DNA from: Rhyzopertha dominica
Taxonomy: Eukaryota; Arthropoda; Insecta; Coleoptera; Bostrichidae
Length of the DNA stretch: 64,000 nt
Assembly (NCBI GenBank): GCA_025024175.1
Contig: QCXZ01000064.1
Location: 51,233,325-51,297,324, forward strand
Direction of reading: 5' to 3'
The notes beneath the pieces were generated by a model. That model was not told the origin of the DNA, ran no database searches, and saw only the letters and a list, made by a program, of their open reading frames with translations. This document shows positions 1-10,370 of the stretch, piece after piece. The first letter of the stretch is position 1. The number at the start of each line of letters is the position of its first letter. The translations under genes and the position numbers were made by a program.

Positions 1-572
1 AAACCTGCTTGAAGACGAAAATGATAGGCCATTTTCTTAACTTACGCGGCGCGTAAACCGCAGTCTTCTAGGTGTGTCATATTGGAAGATATTTAAAATG
101 GCGGAGAGCGCTTTAGCGCTTATTTTCTCGAAAACTGTACATTTCAGAGGTATAGTATGTTATACAAAATAACCTTAGCATTCAAAAAGGAATGCAATTC
201 AAAAATATTTTTATAATATGCAGCATATAAAACTGGATCACTTTTATATAAAAAAGTTTTTCATATTTTCAATAGTTGTGGAGTTATGGAAGAAATACGT
301 TCACTTGGCCCAGCATGTAGATATGTAAATAATTATCGCCTGAATATATTTGGGTTGTAATTAACTGTGTAGCAGCGAATTACGCCCTGAAGCTCAACAA
401 TACTGAGCGACGAGCGATTCAGCTGCAAATGCGTCGGATGGCGTTTACCAGCGTTACATGTTAATTTTGATGTTAAATGTAAAAAAGCTGCTATTAAATA
501 TCAAAATAATTTTGTTTCTGGGGGAAGGGGACAATTGAGCCTCTGCCCCCCCCTCCCTTGGCTACGCCACTG
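1..572. mobile_element. hAT-like DNA element, right end only
   Basis: The last bases (about 541-572) form a C-rich tract followed by GGCTACGCCACTG. On the minus strand this reads CAGTGGCGTAGCCAAGGG, a terminus typical of hAT-type elements in arthropods. The matching left end is not seen in the window, so the element probably starts upstream. The interior shows no coding potential. The element abuts the D-arm of a tRNA remnant, so GATGAACG at 573-580 would be its 8-bp target duplication. Calling all of 1-540 part of the element is inference; only the terminus is visible. Confidence 0.5.
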
Positions 573-627
573 GATGAACGTTTGACTAGTATTCAAAAGC
601 TCCCGAGTTCAAATCTCGGTCAAGGCC
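573..627 (+). tRNA. tRNA-Thr(AGT)-like gene, 3' part only
   Basis: The anticodon arm at 581-597 has a perfect 5-bp stem (TTTGA/TCAAA) and a 7-base loop CTAGTAT with anticodon AGT at 588-590. The T arm at 603-619 has a perfect 5-bp stem (CCGAG/CTCGG) and the canonical loop TTCAAAT. The acceptor 3' strand is about 620-626. A run of five T (633-637) follows, as for a Pol III terminator. The 5' half (acceptor 5' strand and most of the D arm) is missing because a hAT-like end lies directly upstream. It is either a split tRNA gene or the head of a tRNA-derived SINE. The folds are seen directly; the threonine identity rests on the anticodon alone. Confidence 0.6.
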
Positions 628-637
628 AATACTTTTT

Positions 638-2940
638 CATTTCATCTTATGCCTGCAAAACCCAATAAAATATCACATATGCTCATTTATAATATAATAT
701 AATATAATATTATATAATATAATAATATTAATAATAATAATAATAACAGCTTTATGTATTTCCAACAGATACAGAGTCTATAATGGATAATACTACTGCT
801 TAAGTATCTAGGCTTACAAACTATCTAGTTGCATTACTAATACAGGGCGAGAATTTTTGAGCACACTACCTAATCTGATAATGGCATAACTCAAGTATGG
901 TTCAACCAAATTTAACGAATGATGGCTAGTTTTAAAGTGAATAATGTGGTTTTTAATATAATCATAAATAACTCATAATTTCTTGCAAATGTTTGACAAT
1001 GAGAGACGTTAATTATAAATTTTTATATTTACTCAAATACTTTTAAAATATCAAATGCAATCAAGCAAGGTAAATTTGAAAGTCGATATCTTTCTTCGTT
1101 TCTTGGTTATAGTACAAAGACTGCGAACCCTTCCTTTGGTTCAGCTATTTTTTTTGAAATAAAATTATGTTACGTTCAAAATTCTATCAAAAATTATTAC
1201 ACTTATGAAATTTACCACATTGTTGGGCTTTGATTTTATTTTGATTTTAGTGAAAATACACATAGTAATAAGTTGGAGGAAAACCTATTTAAGCTATTTT
1301 TTAATGCCCACTTCTCAAAAATAATTAAAAAAGTAAGGAAATACCGAGATGTTAAATTAATAACATCATTCGAGGGATGGGACGTTAGGGTGCGGGAAGG
1401 TGTACTGCAGAACCAAATTATAAAATTATGTGCTAATAGAAGTAAAACGATTAATTGCTTATTTTTAAACCCATATTTATAAAAACAGTTCTTGTGACTG
1501 CTGTCGTTTGATTGAAGATGACTATTACGTTTTCTTCTTTCTTCTTAGTGACATGAACTTGCTCCGATGATAACGTTGTTGTCAGTAGATAAGGCTGATA
1601 AGGCGGGAGTGAAATCTAAGTATATTTTTAATAATTTTGGCAACAAATAAAAAATGAGACGAAAAGTAGGTACCTACTTATGAATAGAAACTATAACAAT
1701 ATAAACACTGGTAACTACTAACTGTAGACGAATAGCAGCTTTACAGCTTTATATAATACGTATAATACTACTCTACTCCCTCCTCTCTTTTTCCTTAATA
1801 GTTAAAACAATTTTCTAATTGGAGAGAAAACACATGTAAAAAAAGTTACTTCTATGTAATTTTAATAAGCTTTGTGAATCCTAAGCGGGCAATTACATAA
1901 AACTTAATTGCTCATTTGCGTAATAAAGGAAATAACCTTGCTCATCCGTTTGCGTAATAAAGAAAAAAATAGTGATTGTTAATCAGCAGATTACATTTAA
2001 CCTTGGTTTTCCTATCTGCTTTAATTATTTGTTTTTTTTTATTTCAGCAAAATTAACTCAATGACAAATCAACTGAACGCCCCTTTGTAATTAACATTCT
2101 ATATTTCTTACTTTTTAGTATAGTAAAGAATTAGAATTCAAGCGGTTAAGGGATTCTATTTTATTAGGACTGTTTACAATGTAATGCTTGCGTCCAGCAC
2201 GTTTAGGATATTCTGTTAAGCGGCGTCTCAGGGTCCAAACGCTTTGCTGACGCGTCCTGCAAAAGTATCACCCACGTGCGTATACTTTATCCCCCATCTT
2301 TTCTTTGTACCTTTGTAACGAGAAGCTGCACAATTTCCGGGTTCTCAAAGCTGTTCGAATTCTTCGTGACAGCTGTCATTGTTAAGGGCCGATCGAGCGT
2401 AAACATCACCAGCTCAGTCAAGACGTGCCGCTCGATAGCCGCGTTTATTTGAGAACGTGGTTGTCTAGTAGTGTCAGACATTTGAGAAATTACCATACTA
2501 CAACGGCTCTATTAGCTGTGTCAAGGGTCCTTACTAAATGGAATATTACCTAAGGTTTGGAATTGGTGCGGGTCAAAGTGTGAAGTGGGCGGCAAATGGC
2601 ATGATATGATAAATTCCTTGCTTAATACGAGCAAATACTTTGCATAGTAAAGTATTTGCGAGTACACCAAGTATCCAATTATAGTATTTCAAATCTTCTA
2701 AGATTATACTACCGCAGTAAAATATTTTAACTCCAATATTGAGGGATTGCCTAGCACTTCAGGTGCCTTTAGAAGATACCAGCAAATCGGTTATAAAATA
2801 CCGGACACCCCTTGCTTCAGTACCGGATTTAGCACATTTGAATGAGGGTTAAGCGCATTGTCATAAATTCTACCTCAATCCTAATAAATAGCTACGTATC
2901 CAGGTGAGAAAACAAATATAATATGTGACGGATATGATTA
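638..2940. other. AT-rich stretch, no gene recognised
   Basis: It holds an AT-rich microsatellite (690-748) and a roughly 30-bp tandem duplication around GCGTAATAAAG (units at 1908-1930 and 1938-1963). One 69-codon open frame at 1273-1482 has no recognisable motif. Nothing else could be supported. Confidence 0.5.
690..748. repeat. AT-rich simple repeat
   Basis: Repeats of AATAT/ATAAT merge into an AAT trinucleotide run. It is a low-complexity tract, or possibly the tail of a degraded LINE, since other LINE copies in this window end in similar AAT runs. Confidence 0.8.
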
Positions 2941-3466
2941 AAATGCATGTCTGTACAATACTATCTGCACCGTAACCAACTGCAGAAAATCCATTTCGCT
3001 ATCATTATAGCTCATCATTGCAGTTTGGTCTAGTGCAGATAGCAAGGCATAGAACTGGTTTTACCTATATACCAAAGGATTGGTATGATGTAAGTAGAAA
3101 TTTAGATGACAATGTCATCTGTCAGCATTACATTTACACGACGACAATGCCATCTACCTGTCATTATGGAAACTGCTTCCTAAAGGAAGTGACCTGTAGC
3201 ACGACAAGTTGGAATGCACTTGCATATATCAACTTGACAGCAGGCCCCCACGGCACTTATTGCAAGCAGACAAAAGTCGACATACATTAAAATGCATGTC
3301 TATGCTATGCTGTTTGCACCGCAATCAGCTGCAGATATTTCGCTATTATAGCTCATCACTGCAATTTAGATCTAGTGCAGACAGCATGGCAACTTGTCTA
3401 CTTGTGTTCTTTAGGAAGTAGTTCCCATCATGACAGCTAGGTGGCTTTGTCATCGTGTCAGTGTAA
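2941..3466. repeat. Dispersed repeat family X, rearranged copies
   Basis: A block of about 105 bp beginning AATGCATGTCT occurs at 2941-3050 and again at 3291-3400 in direct orientation. Between them, about 3098-3290 carries a segment with TGCCATCT, TAAAGGAAGTG and GCCCCCACGGCACTT. The same segment recurs at about 16061-16262. A reverse-complement copy of its first part lies at about 3410-3466, making a partial fold-back. A further short copy is at about 20405-20440. The family is not recognised and no coding potential is seen. It behaves like a SINE- or MITE-type dispersed repeat. Confidence 0.65.
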
Positions 3467-4092
3467 TGTTGTTTCTTAGTTCTGAGATCTAAATATTTTC
3501 TGTGGGGAAATAAGTTTTTTAAGTTCATAAATGCTGACCCTATATTTTTTGATATTTGTTGTCTATAGCTGAATGTGCAATCCATAATTAGACCCAAGTT
3601 TCTTGCTTTACCTGTATATGGCAAAGTATTATTATTATTATCATATATCCACATTCGTAACAAACACCAATACACACTATTTAGTATAGTTAATATGCAA
3701 ATTATGTCGTAAAGCAGAGGTATGGATAGCTTGAAGATCATTATTTACAACTATATCAGCAGAAAAAAGCATCTTCGGGTTTGAATGAGTAGTATACCCG
3801 TGTGTCGTCGGCATATGTATGTATGGAGCAAGATCTTATAAATCTTGGTAAATACGAAGTATGTACAGAATATAGCGGAGCTCCAAGTATCGAAGCCTGC
3901 GGAACACGCTGCACCATCTTTATGGGTGTTGACAAAACATCAGACACTCGCACACTTTGGCTTCTGTTAGACAGATAGGTTGAAACTAGTAGCAAGGCTT
4001 CATTAGAAACACCAAAGAATTAACTCACTTGTAACATTATTGCATGGCTAATAGTATCAAAAGCTTTACTGAAATCGAGAAGAATCAACTAG
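3462..4092 (-). pseudogene. Dead non-LTR retrotransposon RT fragment
   Basis: Read on the minus strand, conceptual translation gives the LINE palm motif LDFSKAFDTI, then YLSNRSQSVRV, a degraded RVPQASILGAPL (normally GVPQGSxLGPLL), the catalytic YADD box, and NLKNLFPHRK in the thumb/connection region. The motifs appear in the order expected for a Jockey/CR1-type reverse transcriptase, but frameshifts and stops separate them. Endonuclease and the C-terminal end are absent. The 3' edge merges into repeat family X. It is an old 5'-truncated copy of no expected function. Confidence 0.8.
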
Positions 4093-5736
4093 AATCTGCA
4101 GGTATTAGCGTACAATTATGCAGCATAGCAAGTCGCAGACAGTTTAACTACCTACTACGTAGTATGAAGTATTACAAGTGTAGTACGTATTATTAATAAT
4201 TAATTATTTATTTTAATTGGTTTTAGTTTCGGCAGGGTAACTCCTGCTTTTTCAAATTGGTTATGTGCTTACCTATGTCACGTAATCAATAAAATAAATA
4301 AACTCTACAATTCAAAAGTCGGTTTCTACCTTAAGCCATCGGTTCAACATATTTATGGATAAGCTTTTTGTCATCTTGGACAATTACAGTGCAATAAATT
4401 AATATTTATTTTACCATGTAAAAGAACAATATTAATACAGTGACAACTGCTTTGTGCACATGTCAGGTATGAACGCTGCCCAGCAACGAACTTAATTTGC
4501 TAATGAAGTCTACTACTCACTCTTGTCAGGAATCAAATTAATACGGAATAAGATAATCTAGTTATTCAAAGGTAGGTATGTGAGTGTGTTGTTACAAGAA
4601 TAATACAATAGCAACTTATTTAAGATAAAACTGGAAAGCTGGGGTATACTTATTTTCTCTTAAAAATAAAGATTAATTTGTAGAATCTGTTGTTTCCGCT
4701 TCTTTATAAGCTACAATGTAGCCCATTAGAATATCTTGCAGTTTTCCCTGAAAACCGAAAGGAAGACGGTACACGTAACATATGAAACATAATGAACTTC
4801 CCCTTTGAAAGTGCAGAGCGCCTAGGGATGCAATAAGAATTTTATCCTTTCGTGTTATGTGCTCATAAAATCGGATAATATATTCATATCGTCGGACGCG
4901 TGCATAACATCAGATGTTTTATGCACCAATCTGACATTAAAGCAAATTGAGTTTGCCGTAGCTGTAAAAAACGCAATATCAGGTTTAGAAGAAAGTATAA
5001 AAATGTTGCTAGAAGTGTTTTTCCTTTGTAAAAGCCGTTGTGTTTTACNCCTGTAAGCGTAAAACGAATTAGGGGNTCTAGTGNAACAAAGTCGCGANAT
5101 GAAGGTTAAGCAAGTTGTATTATTATTATTAGATATAAACAAAACCATACTTGAACACCACATTACAAACTAACTGAACAATCATGCACNACAGATCTGA
5201 TATCACATACACGCTAAAAAAGAAAAAGTCACCTATCTCACAGATATTGCAATCCCTTCTGATAACAATATATAAAAAAAGAAAAAGTAGACAAATATAC
5301 ATCACTAGCAATGTCAATTAATCAGTCAAAATCATCCTTATCGCCATCTCATCAACTGGACTTACACCAAAACCATCACGCAGAACCTTCACAATATTCA
5401 AGTCAACCCCAACATACCTGTACATACCACCATGTAACGAGCAAGAATAAGGAAAACTTGCAACATAGTCAAGTAATTTCTAGATCCGCCAACCCAAACC
5501 GATCTTCAACACCCTTTTATGTACTTGGCAAAACAGCAAACAGCATCAAATTATATTACTTTGATTATTATTATTGATTATAGAACATGAGCATATAAAA
5601 ACATTACATTTGGGCATTCAAGCAGTCATAAACTATTTAAGCTAGAGATTTTGGCCAATTAATAGCAAAAACTTAACTAAAAGCATTATCAATCGGTGTC
5701 ACTTTTATATGCATAAGTACGTAAGCGATTCACCTT
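4093..5736. other. AT-rich stretch with no recognised gene
   Basis: It includes several isolated N bases (5049-5190) and an 88-codon plus-strand open frame at 5311-5577, rich in Ser, Gln and His, with no family motif. The stretch may be decayed transposon sequence, but that could not be shown. Confidence 0.4.
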
Positions 5737-6500
5737 GACTTAGTATTAAACTTATCAACTGCAGATTTCTTAGCAGCATTAAAATGATCGGTAGCTAGAA
5801 AAGCAAACCCGGAAATATTTAGAGCCATGCTGCTATTAAATCTCCAAGCTAGTTCCGACGAATTATGAGAGTTACAGCAATACCTTCAAAATGAACAGAG
5901 CAAAACAGTATACAAATTGGAGCAAGTATGGAACCGATAGAATGACATTTTATTCCACCTAATTCACTAAATTTTGGAGGTCTCTGGGAAGCCGGCATTA
6001 AAACTGTGAAAGTTGGTATAAAGCAAACTGTCGGAGAAACAATGCTTACATTTGAAAAAGTGTGCACTCTGTTAACAGAGATAGAAAGCAGCGTAAATTC
6101 TCGACCAAATAACTTTATTGCTCTTACTCCATCGCACTTCTTGATCAGTGTACCCCTGACTCACATTCAAGAAAGTAGGTCGACGAAGATTAGAATAAAC
6201 CGACTCCAGATGGGAATTAGTACAACAAGTGTCTCAAAATTTCTGTGATAGATGGCCAAGAGAATATTTACGTTATGTTCAGAAAAGAAGGAAATGGACT
6301 TGAAACTCCAATAATCTAAAACTTGGAGACATGGTTTATAGAAAAATGTAGTGAATACTCCAGGACGCTGGAAATCGCCTAGGATTTCTGAGGTTCATCC
6401 TGGTCAAGATAGTTGTACGAGAGTAGCAACTGTGCGAACTAGTGAAAAGTCTACCAGTGGAGGATTAGATGGAGTTTCAAACTTGCAACCAGTTTTTTAA
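5737..6500 (+). pseudogene. BEL/Pao integrase remnant
   Basis: In shifting plus-strand frames the translation shows LSTADFLAALK, then ELQQYL, then NFGGLWEAGIKTVK and VGETMLTFEKVCTLLTEIES, SVNSRPN, and ALTPSHFLI. This is the order and spacing of the BEL/Pao integrase core and its conserved post-core region. The tail NLQPVF ends at a TAA at 6498-6500. Several stops and frameshifts interrupt it. The catalytic glutamate context (FGGLWEAGIK) is still readable. Only the 3' part of pol is present. Function in life was integration of the element's cDNA; this copy cannot make a working protein. Confidence 0.85.
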
Positions 6501-6530
6501 CGGGGGCCGCCATGTAGTATACAAAAATTC
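6501..6530 (+). other. Polypurine tract and 3' LTR start of the BEL/Pao remnant
   Basis: Directly after the pol stop comes CGGGGGCCGCCA followed by TGTAGTATAC. A G-rich tract then TG is the usual junction between the internal region and the 3' LTR in BEL/Pao elements. The downstream LTR end was not located. Confidence 0.55.
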
Positions 6531-7178
6531 GAGTTGTCATTTAAGAAGTCAAAAAGTTATTAAAAACTAATTCATTCAATTTCTGAGTATATGCCCAAAT
6601 AACCAGCAGTATTTACTGGTCGCTCATTTCTATACAGTAACATTTTCTGGGGGCTGTACTGTGTGGGTAAAGGCAAATTAAAGTGCTGCAGCTTTTTTGT
6701 TTGGCACCAGCTAACATACAAAAATACTTTCAAATTCTTCACGCTTGTCTTCATTGAAGCATATTTTTATCGAAATCAGTATTTAATTTTTCAATCTCAT
6801 CTTGTACTATGTTAAATTCGTTAAGCAAGGGAACTATTGCTGCTAGGCGGGTACTTAGTATATTATAAAATACAACTAAAAAATCCTAAAGAAGCTCTAA
6901 GTTGAGTCCAAGGAATCAGTGGCAGATGCACAGGATTTCTTTTTTGACCTGTTGTGCTCTTGCAATTTCACTCTTTGTTACAGCATACATAGAGGTTCTT
7001 TGGATCACCTTGTCTAAATGCCTCGTATTTTGCAGAATTTTGTACATGGATGATTGATTGACCTGCAGCCTTAATTTCTGGAAGGAATGATCTTTCAATC
7101 AGGAAGTGCAGCAAAATACATGAAAGTTTAAACTTTTATACATAAAAGCGCATCAAATATAATAAAAACTAAGCTATG
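6531..7178. other. Probable decayed LTR sequence, no gene
   Basis: It follows the BEL/Pao 3' LTR start. Short minus-strand open frames at 6572-6754 and 6916-7098 show no recognisable domain. How far the LTR reaches is not determined. Confidence 0.35.
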
Positions 7179-8212
7179 TACAGGGTGAGCAAATAAGAAA
7201 GGTGGCCGGTCATATCCCATAAACCAATAGCCCTAGAGGTTTGAGGTAAAAAATTTCTTAAGTAAAGTGGCCAAGAGAAATTGCTAGAAAATGTTTTTGT
7301 ATAAAATTTGTAAGGTGACCGCTAGAGGGGTTGTGGTACCTCCGAATTACAAAATTAATGTTTGCGTCATCTTTAGCCTAATAAATGTCTGCGGTATTAA
7401 ACATTTTAAGATTGTTTGGACTAAAATCTACCATTTTTGTATGAAACATTTTTTTTGTTAAATGTCAAATAAAGGAGTGGGGAGCGGGTGAATATTAATA
7501 TAGAAAATCGCTAATATTTAAGGTTTGGCTTGATCGATTTCAACCAGCAAGGTGTCATTTTCAAGAGCTTATGCGCCTTTATAAAAAGCAATTTTAATTG
7601 TCAGAACATAGTTTGTGTGTTGGCCGCAAGAGGGCGATTTCTGAAGCTACTACCTAAATATCGATTTTTCTCGAAATTTTTAAATGCAACGATATAAGGC
7701 TGTTCACTTCATTAAAAGAACAATTGGATATAGACTAAAATAGTGAAAACCGCATCATTTAAAAGTTTCGAGAAAAATCGATTTTAGCTAGTAATTTCAG
7801 AAAACGTCCTCTTAAGGTCAACACACAAACTATGTTCTGACACTTAAAATTGCTTTTTATAAAGGCATATAAGCTCTTGAAAATGACATCTCGTTGGTTG
7901 AAATCGGTCAAACCAAACCTGAAATATTAGCGATTTTCTATATTAACATTCACCCGCCCCCACCCCTTTATTTGACATTTAATAAAAAAATGTTTTAAAC
8001 AAAAGTGGTAGATTTCAGTTCAAGCAATCTTAAAATGTTTAATACCGCAGACATTTATTAGGCTAAAAATGTCACAAACATTAATTTTGTAATTTGGAGG
8101 TGCCACAGCGCCCTCTAGCGGTCACTTTAAAAACTAGAAAATATTTTCCAGCAATTTCTCTTGGCCACTTTACTTAAGCAATTTTTTACCTCAAACCTCT
8201 AGGGCTATTGGT
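7179..8212. mobile_element. Fold-back (long inverted-repeat) element
   Basis: The arms 7223-7686 and 7756-8212 are reverse complements over about 460 bp with scattered mismatches and small indels. They are separated by a loop of about 70 bp. The outer end reads ACCAATAGCCCTAGAGGTTT in both arms. The left side carries an extra terminus, TACAGGGTGAGC (from 7179), that the right side lacks. The right end stops abruptly against LINE sequence at 8213. No coding capacity is seen. It could be two head-to-head copies of one repeat or a true fold-back DNA element. Transcripts would form a long hairpin. Confidence 0.8.
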
Positions 8213-8594
8213 ATATACAAGTATTTGAGAAACCGTCTTTGTATCTTTTCCAGCGAGTCTATATGGGGTTGGCCCGATGAGGTATGTTCTAACTTTGGTC
8301 TGACGTAATCAAAGAAAAGCGTCTTTACAGTGTCAATATTGTGAAATTCGCGAGAACATCGAATCAAGAAACCGTACATTCTAGATGCACCTTTCGAAGT
8401 ACTATTTATGTGCTCAGAGGCCAGTTCGGAGTCAAATACGATTCCAATGTCGCGCAAAGAGGATTTTCTGGAAAGGTTTTGGTCATGTATACTGTAACCA
8501 AATGTGATAGGATTGGTTTTGTGGGTAAATGATATTATATTACATTTGTCAATATTAAGATGCAGATTGCTGTTTGTGCGCAAGTCACTGATAT
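8213..8594 (-). pseudogene. LINE reverse transcriptase, 3' portion (split by Ty3 element)
   Basis: The minus-strand translation is open from the Ty3 insertion site (8594) down to about 8213. It matches the region after the RT catalytic box: LNIDKCNIISFT, then DIGIVFDSEL, then a connection region with YVRPKLEHTS and LEKIQRRFLKYL. Those are standard for Jockey/CR1-like LINE proteins. The rest of this LINE is at 15706-16620. The two parts join in the same frame if the Ty3 element and one copy of its 4-bp duplication are ignored. The 3' end is cut off by the fold-back element. Confidence 0.85.
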
Positions 8595-9964
8595 TGTGAC
8601 GCCTTTTTCGTTGAGCGGCGGAACGGGCCTTCGGCTCGGAGGGCGGACGGACGGACGGTTACGCAATGAGCGATACGATACGGTACGGTGGTGACGTAAG
8701 CACTAAGCTCGGCGTCAAAACGGTTTCTCGGGCGCCAGTTTTTTATTATACTGAGGTATGCTCCTCAGATTGCTGTGTACTAACCCCCNTAGTGGAGATC
8801 GGCACTCCAGGGAACAGAACCCGAGGGTGGATGCCGTATGCTGAAAAAGATGTTAGCGGAATGCGGACGGTGTGGTACAGAAAGAAAACCAACAATAACC
8901 TAAAACACAGTTTATTCGTATTAATGTCGAATAAAGAAACGGTCAGCGTAAAGAAACAAACGTGCCCCTCCCTTCAAGCGTTAGCCAAGCTACGGTTACG
9001 TAATTTACGGTGCGGTGAAACAAGCGGACTACTGAGTACTACGGTTATAAAAGCGGTACGGTATGCAACATGCAACAAGCGGTGCTAATTAATACGGTTA
9101 CGGACTCGGCAAATGATGCGGTGTGAATGATGCAACAAGCGGTGAAAAAGAGTGAGCTTATATACGAGTGGCAGGTCGGATGGATAGTGGGGATGCGGTG
9201 TGAAAGAGTTAGATAACGGGCAGAAGAACAATCAGAAAAGACAGAAAAAGAGCGGAGTAAAAGAGAACGGTACGGTTACGTAAGAGCGGAAAAAAACATG
9301 CGGTAAAAGGCAGTTCACCGGGTATATTCCGCACGGAAAAACGACCTGTACGGAGAACACCCAACGTCCTGCGCCGCTAGCGGAGTATAGTCTGCACGGA
9401 AAAACGACCTGTACAGCGTACACTCCGCAGGCGACTGCCTCAACGGTTACGTAAGCGGTTCGTAACGGGCGGAACAAGAGATATACGGTAAGAGGTAGTT
9501 CGCCGGGTATATTCCGCACGGAAAAACGACCTGTACGGAGAACACCCAACGTCCTGCGCCGCTAGAGGAGTATAGTCTGCACGGAAAAACGACCTGTACA
9601 GCGTACACTCCGCAGGCGACTGCCTCGACGGCTACGGTCAGGACCAGCAGAAGCTGGAAGGATGGTAAGTGGAGCGGGGAGAAAGCCACTGCACTCTACC
9701 ACTAAAGCTCACTCACCTGGATACGGCTGCTGCTTCACCGGAAGACGGATCTTTCACTACTTCACTGAGCAGCGGTCGGCCGTCCTTTTGATTACTTTGA
9801 CTGGAGCCGGAGGAACAAGAATGCTGACCAGTAGCGCCAGCGAGCGTTGTTCTCCCGAACTCCGCGGACCGCAGACTCAGACGAATATAAGCCGGCGGAT
9901 TAAAACTTGACTAAACGCGGAGAAACTTGGCTAAACGCTAAGGAAAATTTGTAACTTCGTTACA
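8595..9964 (-). repeat. 3' LTR of the Ty3-type element (left side)
   Basis: It is 1370 bp and matches the right LTR almost base for base. Differences seen by eye are three substitutions (near 8649, 8910 and 9666), two single-A length differences in A runs, and absence of 23 bp just after 8790 that are present in the other LTR. It contains the 185-bp internal duplication, four copies of a 21-bp block GCACGG...CTGTAC and three TTACGTAA sites. An AATAAA poly(A) signal lies on the minus strand at 8911-8916. Confidence 0.95.
9301..9645. repeat. Tandem 185-bp duplication inside the LTR
   Basis: Units begin at 9301 and 9486 (CGGTAAAAGG and CGGTAAGAGG) and are nearly identical for about 150 bp. Each unit holds two copies of a 21-bp block (9331-9351, 9394-9414, 9516-9536, 9579-9599). 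The other LTR has the same structure, with units starting at 15040 and 15226. Since U3 lies on this side for minus-strand transcription, these are candidate enhancer repeats. Confidence 0.9.
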
Positions 9965-9974
9965 TTCTCCTCTT
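9965..9974 (-). other. Polypurine tract of the Ty3-type element
   Basis: The plus strand reads TTCTCCTCTT immediately inside the left LTR, which is AAGAGGAGAA on the coding strand next to the 3' LTR. This is the expected place and composition for priming plus-strand DNA synthesis. Confidence 0.75.
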
Positions 9975-10370
9975 ACTTCGGGAGGGGGAAAAAGAACCCG
10001 GNAACTAANNTTTTATTTACCTAGCTATTACAAAACTAAGATACTACATTATATTCCATGTATCCTATTAATACAACAAAAAAAGAAACGGCGGATTCTA
10101 TATAAACTAAAAAAAACTCTCGCGGTACGCGGATTTATTTGGTCCTAGTCGGGGGGTGGAGGCCTTCCTTCAGGGTGGAACGGTTGCCCTCCTTCGGGAT
10201 GGAGCGGACGCCCTCCTTCGGTGTGGAACGGCCGTGTAAGTGCCTCCGTCTGGGCGAGTATCGGGGTGGACGACGTCGGTCTACCTTCTTCGGTTTGCAT
10301 GCTTGCCGCACCTTTTCTCCGGCACATAAACAGTCGTATGACTGCACGGAGTCTCCCTGCTTTTACAATC
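9975..10370 (-). other. 3' internal region with 24-bp tandem repeats
   Basis: Between the second ORF and the polypurine tract there is no recognisable domain. Three 24-bp units (10163-10186, 10187-10210, 10211-10234) each contain CTTC.G..TGGA.CGG and keep the frame open, giving eight-residue Pro/Gly/His-rich repeats in one minus-strand frame. This may be the decayed C-terminal end of the original pol, now out of frame with the ORF upstream. Confidence 0.6.

Noticed and set aside
5311..5577. 88-codon Ser/Gln/His-rich frame
   Set aside because: Composition follows the local CA-rich sequence; no domain or conserved start context.
8666..9910. Open frames within the LTRs (such as 8666-9088 and 9232-9689)
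   Set aside because: They occur in both LTRs, overlap U3/R signals, encode repeat-derived peptides and show no family motif.
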